A stretch of 64,000 bases of DNA from Xanthomonas boreopolis (GCA_014654535.1 BNBA01000013.1:1-64000); one strand, 5' to 3'. Shown: positions 16,679-26,647, numbered from the stretch's first letter. Program-made: numbers and translations. Notes: generated by a model from the sequence alone, not told the origin.

Positions 16679-17009
16679 GGGAACGGAAATCCAGGACGAA
16701 ATGACCTGCTCGGCATGCCGCCGCCGTTCCCTCCTCCCCCGGGAGAAGGTGCCCCGGAGGGGCGATTGAGGGTACCGGCGGAGCCTCGTGCACCGAGCAC
16801 CGAGGTTTCCACCCCTACCCTCATTCCAACCCCTTTCCCGGCGGGAGAGGGGCTGTGGCTGCGGCGTCCGAACCTGGGCCGGGACGGGATAACGGCCGCC
16901 ACAATGGCCGAAGCCTGGCCGCGCTGGCAAGCCGGCCATGACCTGTGGCCCAGCCGGCGGACGCGGGGGGACTGCTAGGCTTGTCCGGTTTTCCTTGCCG
17001 CTGCCTGCC
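16679..17009. repeat. Divergent intergenic region with inverted CCCCTCCGGGG-type repeats
   Basis: This 331-bp gap separates xanA2 from the S9 peptidase gene. It contains CTCCCCCGGGAGAAGGTGCC followed by CCGGAGGGGCGATTGAGGG, then, near 16830-16856, CAACCCCTTTCCCGGCGGGA before GAGGGG. These are pieces of a common Xanthomonadaceae intergenic repeat also seen near 11200. Promoters for both flanking genes must lie here, but I see no convincing -35/-10 pair. Confidence 0.5.
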
Positions 17010-19391
17010 ATGCCCAGATTCCTGCCCCTGTCCCTGCTGCTGTTCGTCGCCACCGCCTCCGCCCAGGCGCCTTCGGCGCCGCTGACCATCGAACAGACGA
17101 TGGCCGACCCGGACTGGATCGGGCCGCCGGTCGAGAAGGCGTGGTGGTCTTGGGACGGCCGCCAGGTCGAATACCTGCTCAAGCGCGACGGCAGCCCGGT
17201 GCGCGACACCTTCCGCCAGTCCATCGACGGCCGCGGCGCGGCCGCGCGCGTCGGCGACGAGGCGCGCGCCACGCTCGACGCCGACGACCCGGTCTACGAC
17301 GCCCAGCGCCAGCGCATGCTGTTCGTGCGCAACGGCGACGTCTTCCTGCGCGACCTGCGCAGCGGCGCGCTGACCCAGCTGACCCGCAGCAACGAGGCGG
17401 AGTCGCGCCCGCGCTTCGCCAGCGACGGCAGCGTCACCTGGCGCGCCGGCAACGATTGGTACCGCTGGACGCCGGGCGGCGGCACCGCGCAGGTCGCGGT
17501 GCTCAAGGCCGCGCGCGACCCCGGTGCCGATCCCAAGCCCGACGTGCTGCGCGAGCAGCAGCTGGCGACGCTGGCGACGCTGCGCAACGACCGCGCCCAG
17601 CGCGAGGCGCTCAAGCAGCAGGAGGACGCCTGGCGCAAGGCCGACCCGACCCGCGCGCCGGGCCCGGTCTACCTCGGCGAGGACGTGGAGATCGTCGACA
17701 GCGCGCTCTCGCCCGACGGCCGCCACCTGCTGGTCGTCACCCAGGCCAAGGGCGCCGACGAGGGCCAGGCCGGCAAGATGCCCAAGTACGTCACCGAGTC
17801 CGGCTACGAGGAGTTCCAGGAAGTGCGCACCCGGGTCGGGCGCAACCCGCCGGTGCCGCAGGCGCTGTGGCTGGTCGACGCGGCCACCGGCAAGGCCAGC
17901 AAGCTGGGCTACGACGGCCTGCCGGGCATCGCCACCGACCCGCTGGCCAAGCTGCGCAAGGCCGCCGGCAAGGAGCCGCTCAAGGGCGATCGCGCGGTGC
18001 GCGTGGGCGTCGAAGGCTTCGGCGGCGATCCGGCGATCCATTGGAGCGCCGACGGCCGCAACGTCGCCGTGCTGCTGCGCGCGGTGGACAACAAGGACCG
18101 CTGGATCGCCACGGTCGACCTCGACAAGGCCACGCTCGCCTCGCGCCACCGCCTGCACGACGACGCCTGGATCAACTGGGAATTCAACGATTTCGGCTGG
18201 CTGCCGGACAACCGCACGCTGTGGCTGCTGTCGGAGGAATCCGGCTGGTCGCACCTGTACACGATCGAAGGCAACGGCAAGCCGCGCCAGCGCACCTCCG
18301 GCAAGTGGGAAGTCTCCGCCCCGCAGGTGGCGCCCGACGGCCGCGGCTTCTACTTCCTGTGCAACCAGAAATGGCCGGGCGACTACGAAGTCTGCAAGCT
18401 CGACCTGGCCAGCAACCAGGTCAGCGAGCTGACCTCGCTGGACGGCGTGGAGGATTTCAGCGTTTCCCCCGACGGCAGCCACCTGCTGGTGCGCTACTCC
18501 GGCGCCTACCTGCCGCCGCAACTGGCGGTGCTGCCGGCGAGCGGCGGCCAGGCCACCGTGCTGACCGACACCCGCACGCCGGCGTTCAAGGCGCGGCAGT
18601 GGATCCAGCCGCAGTACGTGCAGGTCCCGTCCAAGCACGGTGCCGGCACCATCTGGGGCAAGTACTACGGCCCGGCCCGGCCCGAGCCCGGCAAGCGCTA
18701 CCCGATCGTGATGTTCGTGCACGGCGCCGGCTACCTGCAGAACGTCTCGGCGCGCTACACCAACTACTTCCGCGAGCAGATGTTCCACAACCTGCTGGTG
18801 CAGAAGGGCTACATCGTGCTCGACCTGGACTACCGCGCCTCGGAAGGCTACGGCCGCGCCTGGCGCACCGCGATCTACCGCAACATGGGCCACCCGGAGC
18901 TGGAGGACTACCTGGACGGCCTGGACTGGCTGGTGGATACCAAGCAGGGCGACCGCGACCGCGCCGGCATCTACGGCGGCAGCTACGGCGGCTTCATGAC
19001 CTTCATGGCGATGTTCCGCGCGCCGGGCACGTTCAAGGCCGGCGCCGCGCTGCGCCCGGTCGGCGACTGGATGCAGTACAACCACGAGTACACCTCCAAC
19101 ATCCTCAACACCCCGGACATCGACCCGGAGGCGTACAAGGCGTCCTCGCCGATCAACTACGCCGAGGGCCTGCAGGGGCACCTGCTGATCGCGCACGGCA
19201 TGATCGACGACAACGTGTTCTTCAAGGACTCGGTCGACATGACCCAGAAGCTGATCGAACTGCGCAAGGACAACTGGGAGATCGCTCCGTACCCGCTGGA
19301 ACGCCACGGCTTCACCCGCGCCGACTCCTGGCTGGACGAGTACAAGCGCATCCTCAAGCTGTTCGAGGAACAGGTGAAGCCGGCGCCGTGA
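17010..19391 (+). CDS. Secreted S9-family (prolyl oligopeptidase/DPP IV-like) serine peptidase
   Basis: This 793-residue protein has a signal peptide (MPRFLPLSLLLFVATASAQA), an N-terminal beta-propeller with WSWDGRQVEYL and LSPDGRHLL blades, and a C-terminal alpha/beta-hydrolase domain. The triad is visible: Ser658 in GGSYGG, Asp733 in HGMIDDNV and His766 in ERHGF. It probably cleaves short peptides after Pro or small residues in the periplasm; the exact specificity is unknown. ATG 17010 is fixed by the signal peptide. The stop overlaps the GTG start of the NUDIX gene. Confidence 0.88.
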   Translation: MPRFLPLSLLLFVATASAQAPSAPLTIEQTMADPDWIGPPVEKAWWSWDGRQVEYLLKRDGSPVRDTFRQSIDGRGAAARVGDEARATLDADDPVYDAQRQRMLFVRNGDVFLRDLRSGALTQLTRSNEAESRPRFASDGSVTWRAGNDWYRWTPGGGTAQVAVLKAARDPGADPKPDVLREQQLATLATLRNDRAQREALKQQEDAWRKADPTRAPGPVYLGEDVEIVDSALSPDGRHLLVVTQAKGADEGQAGKMPKYVTESGYEEFQEVRTRVGRNPPVPQALWLVDAATGKASKLGYDGLPGIATDPLAKLRKAAGKEPLKGDRAVRVGVEGFGGDPAIHWSADGRNVAVLLRAVDNKDRWIATVDLDKATLASRHRLHDDAWINWEFNDFGWLPDNRTLWLLSEESGWSHLYTIEGNGKPRQRTSGKWEVSAPQVAPDGRGFYFLCNQKWPGDYEVCKLDLASNQVSELTSLDGVEDFSVSPDGSHLLVRYSGAYLPPQLAVLPASGGQATVLTDTRTPAFKARQWIQPQYVQVPSKHGAGTIWGKYYGPARPEPGKRYPIVMFVHGAGYLQNVSARYTNYFREQMFHNLLVQKGYIVLDLDYRASEGYGRAWRTAIYRNMGHPELEDYLDGLDWLVDTKQGDRDRAGIYGGSYGGFMTFMAMFRAPGTFKAGAALRPVGDWMQYNHEYTSNILNTPDIDPEAYKASSPINYAEGLQGHLLIAHGMIDDNVFFKDSVDMTQKLIELRKDNWEIAPYPLERHGFTRADSWLDEYKRILKLFEEQVKPAP

Positions 19392-19804
19392 CCGCCGCCG
19401 CCGGCATCGGCCCGATCCGCATCGTCGCCGCGCTGATCGGCGACGATGCCGGTCGCGCGCTGCTGGTGCGCAAGCACGGCTCGTCCACCTTCATCCAGCC
19501 CGGCGGCAAGCGCGAGCCGGGCGAGGAGGCGCTGGCGACCCTGGCGCGCGAATTGCGCGAGGAACTGGACGTGGGCATCGTGCCCGGCAGCGCGCGCCGC
19601 CTGGGCGAGTTCGAGCACGACGCGGTCAACGAGGCCGGCCGGCGCGTGCGCGCCGAGGTGTACTTCGTGCGCATCGACCGCGCGCCGCGCGCGCAGGCCG
19701 AGATCGCCGAACTGGCCTGGCTGCCGGCCGCGCCGCCCTGGCCGGTGCCGGTCGCCCCGCTGAGCGCGGTGCACATCCTGCCGCTGCTGGCCGCCGTGCC
19801 CTGA
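19388..19804 (+). CDS. NUDIX hydrolase (138 aa)
   Basis: The Nudix box runs from Gly40: GKREPGE, then seven residues, then REL-x-EEL. Glu46, Arg54, Glu55, Glu58 and Glu59 of the GX5EX7REUXEEXGU signature are present, but the late Gly is Asp61, a mild departure. It should hydrolyse a nucleoside-diphosphate-linked substrate, possibly a damaged nucleotide; the substrate cannot be told. Start is GTG 19388, overlapping the peptidase TGA (GTGA), so translation is likely coupled. Confidence 0.85.
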   Translation: MTAAAGIGPIRIVAALIGDDAGRALLVRKHGSSTFIQPGGKREPGEEALATLARELREELDVGIVPGSARRLGEFEHDAVNEAGRRVRAEVYFVRIDRAPRAQAEIAELAWLPAAPPWPVPVAPLSAVHILPLLAAVP

Positions 19805-19848
19805 AGCGGGTACCTTCCCCGCCTCCTCCACTCCACAAGGACGTCGCG

Positions 19849-20541
19849 ATGGGTTTCCTCAGCCGCCTGTTCCGGCGTGCCCGCCCCGATGCGCCGCCCG
19901 CGCCGCCGGCCGCTCCCGACCAGGCGGAGGGAGCCATCGATCCCGCGCTGGCCGAAGCCCTGGACGCCTTCCAGGGCGAGCGGCACGAACAGGCGTTCGC
20001 CCTGGCCTCGCGGCAACTGCAGGCGGGCGCCGATGCCCACCGGCTGTGCGCCCTGTCGTTGAGCGCGCTGGGACGCCATCCGGAGGCGTTCGATTACTGG
20101 CTGCAACTGTTCGAGCGCGAGCCGAGCGCCCACAACGCGCTGCAACTGGCCACGGTGTCGGTGATGTGCGGCGAGCCCGACCGCGGCGAGGCATGGCTGG
20201 CCAAGTTCGACCAGGTCAACGCGCAGACCCGGGAGATGTCCGCCGCGCTTGCGCGCGGCAATTTCATTTCGGCGCTGGAGCAGGCGGGCTACGGGCAGCG
20301 CACGCTGCCGCACCTGGAATGGCTGCGCGAAGCCTATGCGTCGCTTTCGATCACCGACTCGCACTTCCTGTACGTGCGCGGGCTGCCGTTCTTCGACACC
20401 TTCCTCGGACGCAGCCTGCCGTTGCTGCACGCGCAACTGCCGCCCGCGGCGATCGCACCTTGGTACCGGGCGATCCATGCCCGCCTCGATGCCGAGGGCC
20501 AGGCCATGCTCGATGCCCACCTGGCCCGGTTGCCCGCCTGA
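19849..20541 (+). CDS. Hypothetical TPR-like protein (230 aa)
   Basis: No family I can name. After a basic N-terminus (MGFLSRLFRRARP) and a Pro/Ala-rich linker, the protein is helical with TPR-like spacing (ALDAFQGERHEQAFALASR, LSALGRHPEAFDYWLQLFE). There are no membrane helices. A ribosome-binding site (AAGGACG) lies seven bases before ATG 19849. It is 16 bp upstream of a membrane-protein gene and probably co-transcribed with it. Confidence 0.75.
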   Translation: MGFLSRLFRRARPDAPPAPPAAPDQAEGAIDPALAEALDAFQGERHEQAFALASRQLQAGADAHRLCALSLSALGRHPEAFDYWLQLFEREPSAHNALQLATVSVMCGEPDRGEAWLAKFDQVNAQTREMSAALARGNFISALEQAGYGQRTLPHLEWLREAYASLSITDSHFLYVRGLPFFDTFLGRSLPLLHAQLPPAAIAPWYRAIHARLDAEGQAMLDAHLARLPA

Positions 20542-20557
20542 GACCGCCCGCCCGCCT

Positions 20558-21112
20558 ATGCCCACGCCCCCCACCCGCAGCAGCTTCGTCACGGTGATGG
20601 CCGCGATCTCGCTGGCCCTGGGCGGATTCGGCGCGCTCGGCAACCTGCTGCAATTGCTGCTGGCCTGGACGCTGCCCTCGGCAAGCCTGGCGGCCGGCCT
20701 GCTGCCGCCCGGGATGCCAGTGCCGGCGCCGCTGCTGTGGCTGGACGCCCACCTGGCCGGCCTGTCGCTGGCCGGCGCACTGCTCTCGGCGGTGCTGGCC
20801 TGGATCGCCTGGGGCCTGCTGCGCCGGCGCGAATGGGCGCGGCAGGGCTTCATCGCCGGCCTGGTACTGGCGGCCCTGGCCAACTTCGCCGGCCTGCCGC
20901 TGGTCGATGCGCTGTTCGACGGCCTGCTGCAAGGCATGGCCGGCCCGGACGCGGACCTGCGCGAACTGCAGGCCATGACCCATGCGCTGCGGCAGATCCT
21001 GTTCTGGTCGTGCCTGGCCAGCGCGCTGCTGGTCGCGGCGCTGCACGGCTGGATCGCCTGGAAGCTGTACCGGCCGGAGATCCGCGCCGAGTTCCGGCGC
21101 GGCCCCCTGTAG
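20558..21112 (+). CDS. Hypothetical membrane protein (184 aa)
   Basis: This protein of unknown function has four predicted transmembrane helices: a first from about residue 10 (SFVTVMAAISLALGGFGALG), one around 55-75, one around 85-110, and a last one near 145-170. Its hydrophilic tail reads LYRPEIRAEFRRGPL. The start at ATG 20558 lies 14 bp after the previous stop. The TAG stop codon is formed by the GTAG head of a REP palindrome (GTAGGAGCGGC) at 21109, so the REP abuts and defines the end of the gene. Confidence 0.75.
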   Translation: MPTPPTRSSFVTVMAAISLALGGFGALGNLLQLLLAWTLPSASLAAGLLPPGMPVPAPLLWLDAHLAGLSLAGALLSAVLAWIAWGLLRRREWARQGFIAGLVLAALANFAGLPLVDALFDGLLQGMAGPDADLRELQAMTHALRQILFWSCLASALLVAALHGWIAWKLYRPEIRAEFRRGPL

Positions 21113-21254
21113 GAGCGGCTTTTTGTGGGAGCGGCTTCAGCCGCGAAGAGGCTTTCCTTTTGACCCCCTGCACAGGGATGTGCAGGCTGTTGCAGGGGGA
21201 TCTGCATGAAAACCCCACCGCGGCTGAAGCCGCTCCCACGAAGGCCGCTCCTGC
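21109..21254. repeat. REP pair, GAGCGGCTTCAGCCGC family
   Basis: Two inverted copies, GTGGGAGCGGCTTCAGCCGC near 21125 and GCGGCTGAAGCCGCTCCCAC near 21220, lie within outer GTAGGAGCGGC and GCCGCTCCTGC arms. A CCCCCTGCACAGGGATGTGC / TTGCAGGGGG hairpin sits between them. The GTAG head and stem resemble the SMAG-type REPs of Stenotrophomonas. The pair fills the 172-bp gap before hemF and may act as a terminator. Confidence 0.85.
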
Positions 21255-21260
21255 AAGTAA

Positions 21261-22184
<924 letters not shown>

Positions 22185-22238
22185 GGGCTGCGATTGCCGG
22201 CGGTTTCGCCGGTTGATTCCATAGAGGGATCCGTTTCT

Positions 22239-22305
22239 TTGTGGGAGGGACTTCAGTCCCGACAGAGGGTCGATAACGCCCGCCGGGACTGAAGTCCCTC
22301 CCACA
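22239..22305. repeat. REP pair, GGGACTTCAGTCCC family
   Basis: GTGGGAGGGACTTCAGTCCC at 22241-22260 is followed 20 bp later by the inverted copy GGGACTGAAGTCCCTCCCAC at 22284-22303. This is the same REP that flanks the transposase gene at 53.7 kb. The rest of the gap to 22540 (ACAGAAAGCACAAGGC, CCGGGAAATCCCGG) contains a short inverted repeat at 22462-22477 but no gene. Confidence 0.9.
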
Positions 22306-22539
22306 ACAGGTGCCGGCGTCCCGACAGAAGGCAGACAAGGCCCGTCGCGGCCGCAGTCCCTTTCACAGAAAGCACAAGGCAACCCCGGTACCGGCCTGCA
22401 TCCGCCGGGCCTCGCCGGCTCGATCCGGTCACGCCGGCCAACGCTGCCTGAAGACATCCGGGACCGGGAAATCCCGGAAAGGAGCCCGAAAGGTCGCCCG
22501 CCTACGGTGGCGTCCACCTTGCACGACTCCGTGAGTCCC

Positions 22540-23262
22540 ATGTCACCCCAACCCCCCTTGTCCTGGAGCGTCCTGTGCGACTTCGACGGGACCATCGGCC
22601 TCCAGGACGTGATCGACACCCTGCTCGACCGCTTCGGCCTGCCCGGCTGGGAAGCGCTGGAGGCGGACTGGCAGGCCGGCCGCATCGGATCGGCCGCCTG
22701 CATGCAAGGCCAGGTCGCCCTGCTCGACATGGGCCCCGAACAGTTCGAACGGCACCTGGACGGCCTCGCGATCGACCCGTATTTCCCGCGCTTCGCCGCC
22801 GCCGTCGCCGCGCGCGGCCTGCCGCTGCAGGTCGTCAGCGACGGCCTGGACCAGCCGATCCAGGTCCTGCTCGCCCGTCATGGCCTCCGGCACCTGCCCA
22901 CCGTCGCCAACCGGCTGAGCCGTGCCGAACGACCGCGCCGCTGGCGCCTGGACTCGCCCTACCAGGCGCCCGGCTGCACCGCCGGCACCTGCAAGTGCGC
23001 GCAGGTCCGCCAGCATCGCCCGCACGCGCACAGCCGCGTACTGCTGATCGGCGACGGCACTTCCGACTTCTGCGCCGCCGGGCGCGCCGACTACGTGTTC
23101 GCCAAGCGCAAGCTGATCGATCACTGCCGCCTGCGCGGCATCGCGCACAGCCCGATCGACGACTTCCAGGACGCGCTCGCTCTGCTGCCGCGCCTGCTCG
23201 ACGGCCGCCTCACCGATCCCGCACCGCTGCCTGCGCTTGCCCTTGCTCCGCTGCCGGCCTGA
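22540..23262 (+). CDS. MtnX-like HAD-IB phosphatase, first gene of an unassigned operon
   Basis: This 240-residue HAD hydrolase carries the DxD motif I at residues 14-16 (CDFDGTIG), a motif II Ser in VVSDGLD, and LLIGDGTSDFCAA as motif IV. It resembles phosphoserine phosphatase and MtnX (methionine salvage), but no other salvage gene is nearby. A CTAGTCK-like segment (GCTAGTCKCAQ-type, here GCTAGTCK read as GCTAGTCKC) around residue 150 is Cys-rich. ATG 22540 was chosen; a GTG at 22507 is possible. It is followed after 33 bp by the aminotransferase gene, so it likely acts on an intermediate of the same pathway. Confidence 0.8.
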   Translation: MSPQPPLSWSVLCDFDGTIGLQDVIDTLLDRFGLPGWEALEADWQAGRIGSAACMQGQVALLDMGPEQFERHLDGLAIDPYFPRFAAAVAARGLPLQVVSDGLDQPIQVLLARHGLRHLPTVANRLSRAERPRRWRLDSPYQAPGCTAGTCKCAQVRQHRPHAHSRVLLIGDGTSDFCAAGRADYVFAKRKLIDHCRLRGIAHSPIDDFQDALALLPRLLDGRLTDPAPLPALALAPLPA

Positions 23263-23295
23263 GCCGGCCTCATCCACCTTCCGGATACGCGACCC

Positions 23296-24699
23296 ATGAA
23301 CCTGCTGCACACTCCTGCCCTGACGCTCGACGACGATGCCCAGCTACTGGCCGACGAGGCGCGCTACAGCTCCTTCGGCGACACCGTGCACTACGTCGAC
23401 CCGCCCAAGGTCTTCCGCCGCTGCGAAGGCAGCTACATGTTCGACAGCGCCGGGGTGCCGTTCCTCGACCTGCAGATGTGGTACTCGGCGTGCAACTTCG
23501 GCTACTCCAACCCGCGCCTCAACGACGCGCTGAAGCGCCAGATCGACACGTTGCCGCAGGTCGCCAGCCAGTACCTGCACCCGACCCGCATCCAGCTCGC
23601 CAAGACCATCGCCCAGGACGTGGAACGCAAGTTCGGCGTGGAGGGGCGCGTGCACTTCAACGTCGGCGGCGCGCAGGCGATCGAGGATTCGCTGAAGCTG
23701 GTGCGCAACGCGCGCAACGGCAAGAGCCTGATGTTCGCCTTCGAGGGCGGCTACCACGGGCGCACGCTCGGCGCCTCGTCGATCACCTCCAGCTACCGCT
23801 ACCGCCGCCGTTTCGGCCATTTCGGCGAGCGCGCGATGTTCATTCCGTTCCCATATCCGTTCCGCCGCCCGAAGGGCATGACGCCGGAAGAATATTCCGA
23901 CCATTGCGTGAACCAGTTCGCGCGCCTGTTCGAGACCGAATACAACGGCGTATGGGATCCCAAGGTCGGCCAGGCCGAGTACGCCGCGTTCTACGTCGAG
24001 CCGATCCAGGGCACCGGCGGCTACGTGGTGCCGCCGCCGAACTTCTTCCGCGACCTGAAGAAGGTGCTCGACAAGTACAACATCCTGATGGTGGTCGACG
24101 AGATCCAGATGGGCTTCTGGCGTACCGGCAAGCTGTGGTCGATCGAGCACTTCGGCGTGACCCCGGACGTGCTGGTGTTCGGCAAGGCGCTCACCAACGG
24201 CCTCAACCCGCTGTCCGGCCTGTGGGCGCGCGAGGAACTGATCAACCCGACCGTGTTCCCGCCGGGCTCGACCCACTCCACCTTCAACTCCAATCCGCTC
24301 GGCACCTCGCTCGGCCTGGAAGTGATCCGGATGGGTTACGAGATGGATTACGAGCGCACCGTACCACTGAAGGGCGCTCACTTCCTGGAGGGTCTGAAGG
24401 ACTTGCAGAAGCGCCATCCGGAGATCGGCGACGTCGATGGCCTCGGCCTGGCACTGCGCGCGGAGATCTGCGAAGCCGACGGCTACACGCCCAACAAGGC
24501 GCTGCTCGACCGCATGGTCGACATCGGCCTGGCCGGCGACCTCACCCACGGCGGCAAGAAGATCGGCCTCGTGCTCGACGTCGGCGGCTGGTACAAGAAC
24601 GTGATCACGCTGGCTCCGTCGCTGGACATCACCCATGAGGAGATCGACCTGGCGATCGCGCTGCTGGACCAGCTGCTGACCAAGGCCAAGGCCGGCTGA
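23296..24699 (+). CDS. Class III PLP-dependent aminotransferase, unassigned operon
   Basis: This 467-residue fold-type I enzyme has the PLP Lys at 297 (VFGKALTNGLNPLSG), Asp268 in VVDEIQMGF, and EGGYHGRTLG at 150-159. It looks like ornithine/acetylornithine/4-aminobutyrate aminotransferases. Unusual features are a long N-terminal extension and a FPYPFRRPKGMTPEEYSDHC insertion. It probably transfers an omega-amino group to or from an amino-acid-like substrate. There is no linked arg or gab gene; its neighbours are a phosphatase, an acyltransferase-like protein and an arginase-like protein. Confidence 0.85.
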   Translation: MNLLHTPALTLDDDAQLLADEARYSSFGDTVHYVDPPKVFRRCEGSYMFDSAGVPFLDLQMWYSACNFGYSNPRLNDALKRQIDTLPQVASQYLHPTRIQLAKTIAQDVERKFGVEGRVHFNVGGAQAIEDSLKLVRNARNGKSLMFAFEGGYHGRTLGASSITSSYRYRRRFGHFGERAMFIPFPYPFRRPKGMTPEEYSDHCVNQFARLFETEYNGVWDPKVGQAEYAAFYVEPIQGTGGYVVPPPNFFRDLKKVLDKYNILMVVDEIQMGFWRTGKLWSIEHFGVTPDVLVFGKALTNGLNPLSGLWAREELINPTVFPPGSTHSTFNSNPLGTSLGLEVIRMGYEMDYERTVPLKGAHFLEGLKDLQKRHPEIGDVDGLGLALRAEICEADGYTPNKALLDRMVDIGLAGDLTHGGKKIGLVLDVGGWYKNVITLAPSLDITHEEIDLAIALLDQLLTKAKAG

Positions 24700-24719
24700 C
24701 GCGGGTTCCGGGCCGCGCC

Positions 24720-25784
24720 ATGCGCTACTGCACCCAGCTCGAGCCGGAGGCGCTGCTGAGCAGCTTCCTCGCGCATCCGCCGCAGGGCTTCAGGGCCGAG
24801 CGCCTGGACAGCGGTCTGCCGCTGTTCTGCACCCGGCTGGACCTGCTGACCACGGCCGACGACGCGCTGCGCGCGCGCGTGGCCGCGTTGCCCGGCTACC
24901 GCTGGTGGCGGCGCTGGCTGGAGTGGAATGCCTGCTTCATCGGCTGCACCGTCACCGAGTACGCGCCGCTGCCGCTGGCAGGCCACGTCGAGGCGCTGGC
25001 CGACGAGGCGCTGGCGCAGGCACGGCGCGCGCCGCTGCTGATCGTCAAGGACCTGCCGTGGGAATCGCCATTGCTGGACGTGCACGGCAACCAGCGCGCC
25101 GAGGCATTCGCGCAGGCGCTGGCCGAGCGCGGCTTCGTGCTGATGCAGGGCATGTCGCTGGCCTGGGTGCCGATCGACTTCGCCGGCGAGGACGAATACC
25201 TGGCGCAACTGTCGTCCGGGCGCCGCCGCGACATCCGCCGCAAGCTGCGCGCGCGCGCCCGGCTGCGCGTGGAGTGCCAGCCCACCGGCGCGGCCTGCTT
25301 CGACGATCCGGCGCTGTGCCAGCGCTACTACGCGCTGTACCTCAACGTCTACGCGCAGAGCCAGATCCACTTCGACCTGCTCGGCCCGGAGTTCCTGGCC
25401 GAACTGCTGCGCGACGGCGGCAGCGGCGGCCGCGTGTTCGCCTACTACCACGGCGAGGCACTGGTCGGCTGGAACCTGTGCTACGAGCACGCCGGGATGC
25501 TGGTGGACAAGTACGTCGGCTTCGCCTACCCGCAGGCGCGCGAGCACAACCTCTATGCCGTGAGCTGGATGCACAACCTGGAATACGCGCGCGGCCAGGG
25601 GCTCAGCCATTACGTGGCCGGCTGGACCGACCCGGAGATCAAGCGCTACCTCGGTGCGCGCCTCAGCCCGACCCGGCACGCGGTCTACGCGCGCAATCCG
25701 CTGCTGCGCCTGCTGTTGCGCCGCAATGCCCATCGCTTCGAGCACGAGGCCGGCGACATGCCGCAGGCCGAGGCGATGGGATGA
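24720..25784 (+). CDS. GNAT/FemAB-like acyltransferase, unassigned operon
   Basis: This 354-residue soluble protein carries a GNAT/FemAB-like C-terminal half: GRRRDIRRKLRARARL, then YYALYLNVYAQSQIHFDLLG and VFAYYHGEALVGWNLCYEHA, followed by KYVGFAYPQAREHNLYAVSW. The pattern fits the Acetyltransf_6/FemAB-like group, in which aminoacyl or acyl groups are moved to an amino acceptor. The N-terminal 130 residues match nothing I recognise. ATG 24720 is 20 bp after the aminotransferase stop. Its TGA overlaps the next ATG, so the pair is translationally coupled. Confidence 0.7.
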   Translation: MRYCTQLEPEALLSSFLAHPPQGFRAERLDSGLPLFCTRLDLLTTADDALRARVAALPGYRWWRRWLEWNACFIGCTVTEYAPLPLAGHVEALADEALAQARRAPLLIVKDLPWESPLLDVHGNQRAEAFAQALAERGFVLMQGMSLAWVPIDFAGEDEYLAQLSSGRRRDIRRKLRARARLRVECQPTGAACFDDPALCQRYYALYLNVYAQSQIHFDLLGPEFLAELLRDGGSGGRVFAYYHGEALVGWNLCYEHAGMLVDKYVGFAYPQAREHNLYAVSWMHNLEYARGQGLSHYVAGWTDPEIKRYLGARLSPTRHAVYARNPLLRLLLRRNAHRFEHEAGDMPQAEAMG

Positions 25785-26647
25785 ACGCGCCGCTGATCCT
25801 CGACCTGGACGCGTCCACCGGTGCAGTTCCCGAGGCGCGGGTGCTGCCGCTGCGGCACTGGCAGGAAGCGGTCCGCTTCGGCTGCGGCCATGCGACCCTG
25901 CACCGCTTCGTCGGGCAGGTCCGGCCGGCGCTGGAACGCGGGCACGGCACCGTGTTCCTGGGCAGCGGCGACTTCCACCACCTGAGCTGGCCCCTGGTGC
26001 GGCTCGCCGCCGAGCGCAGCGACCGTCCGCTGCAGGTGATCGTGCTCGACAACCATCCGGACAACATGCGCTACCCGTTCGGCATCCATTGCGGCTCGTG
26101 GGTACGCCACGCCGCCGCGCTGGCGCGGGTCGCGCAGGTCCACGTGGTCGGCATCTGCTCGCCGGACGCCGGCACCGCGCATTGCTGGGAACAGCACCTC
26201 GCCCCGCTGCGCGCGGGACGGCTGCACTATTGGTGCCTGGGCGTCGACACGCGCTGGGCGCGCCCGCTCGGCTGCGCCGGTGCGGTCCACAACTTCGACG
26301 ACGTCCCCAGCCTGCTGGCGGCCTTCGCCGCCCGCCGCGACGCCCGCTTGCCCATCTACCTGTCGATCGACAAGGACGTATTCGCCGAGGACGTGGCCCG
26401 CACCAACTGGGACCAGGGCCGCTTCCGGCTCGCCGACGCACAAGCGCTGATCGCCGCCCTGGCCGGACCGATCGTCGGCAGCGACATCACCGGCGAGATA
26501 TCGCACCACCGCTACCGCAGCCTGTTCAAGCGCCTGCTCTCCTCGCTGGACGGGCAAACGCCCCCCGACCCGGAAACCCTCCCCGCCTGGCAAGCCGGAC
26601 AACACGCACTCAACCTGGAACTGCTGCGCGCGATCGGAGATCGGTAG
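25781..26647 (+). CDS. Divergent arginase/ureohydrolase-like protein, unassigned operon
   Basis: This 288-residue protein keeps the metal-ligand pattern of ureohydrolases in modified form: GSGDFHH at 61-67 (for GGDHS), DNHPD at 90-94 (for DAHxD) and SIDKD at 195-199 (for SxDxD). The usual GT-rich specificity loop after the last motif is replaced by RTNWDQGRF. It therefore looks like a two-metal C-N hydrolase with a non-standard substrate, and also resembles UPF0489. ATG 25781 overlaps the upstream stop by 4 bp. It is the last gene of the four-gene operon; the composite repeat begins shortly after its stop. Confidence 0.72.
   Translation: MNAPLILDLDASTGAVPEARVLPLRHWQEAVRFGCGHATLHRFVGQVRPALERGHGTVFLGSGDFHHLSWPLVRLAAERSDRPLQVIVLDNHPDNMRYPFGIHCGSWVRHAAALARVAQVHVVGICSPDAGTAHCWEQHLAPLRAGRLHYWCLGVDTRWARPLGCAGAVHNFDDVPSLLAAFAARRDARLPIYLSIDKDVFAEDVARTNWDQGRFRLADAQALIAALAGPIVGSDITGEISHHRYRSLFKRLLSSLDGQTPPDPETLPAWQAGQHALNLELLRAIGDR

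Noticed and set aside
21109-21254. CRISPR-like array from repeated CTTCAG stems
   Set aside because: Copies are inverted, unequally spaced and without uniform spacers or cas genes; they are REP palindromes.
22540-23262. Assignment of the HAD gene as mtnX of methionine salvage
   Set aside because: No mtnA/B/C/D neighbours, and the operon partners point to another pathway.
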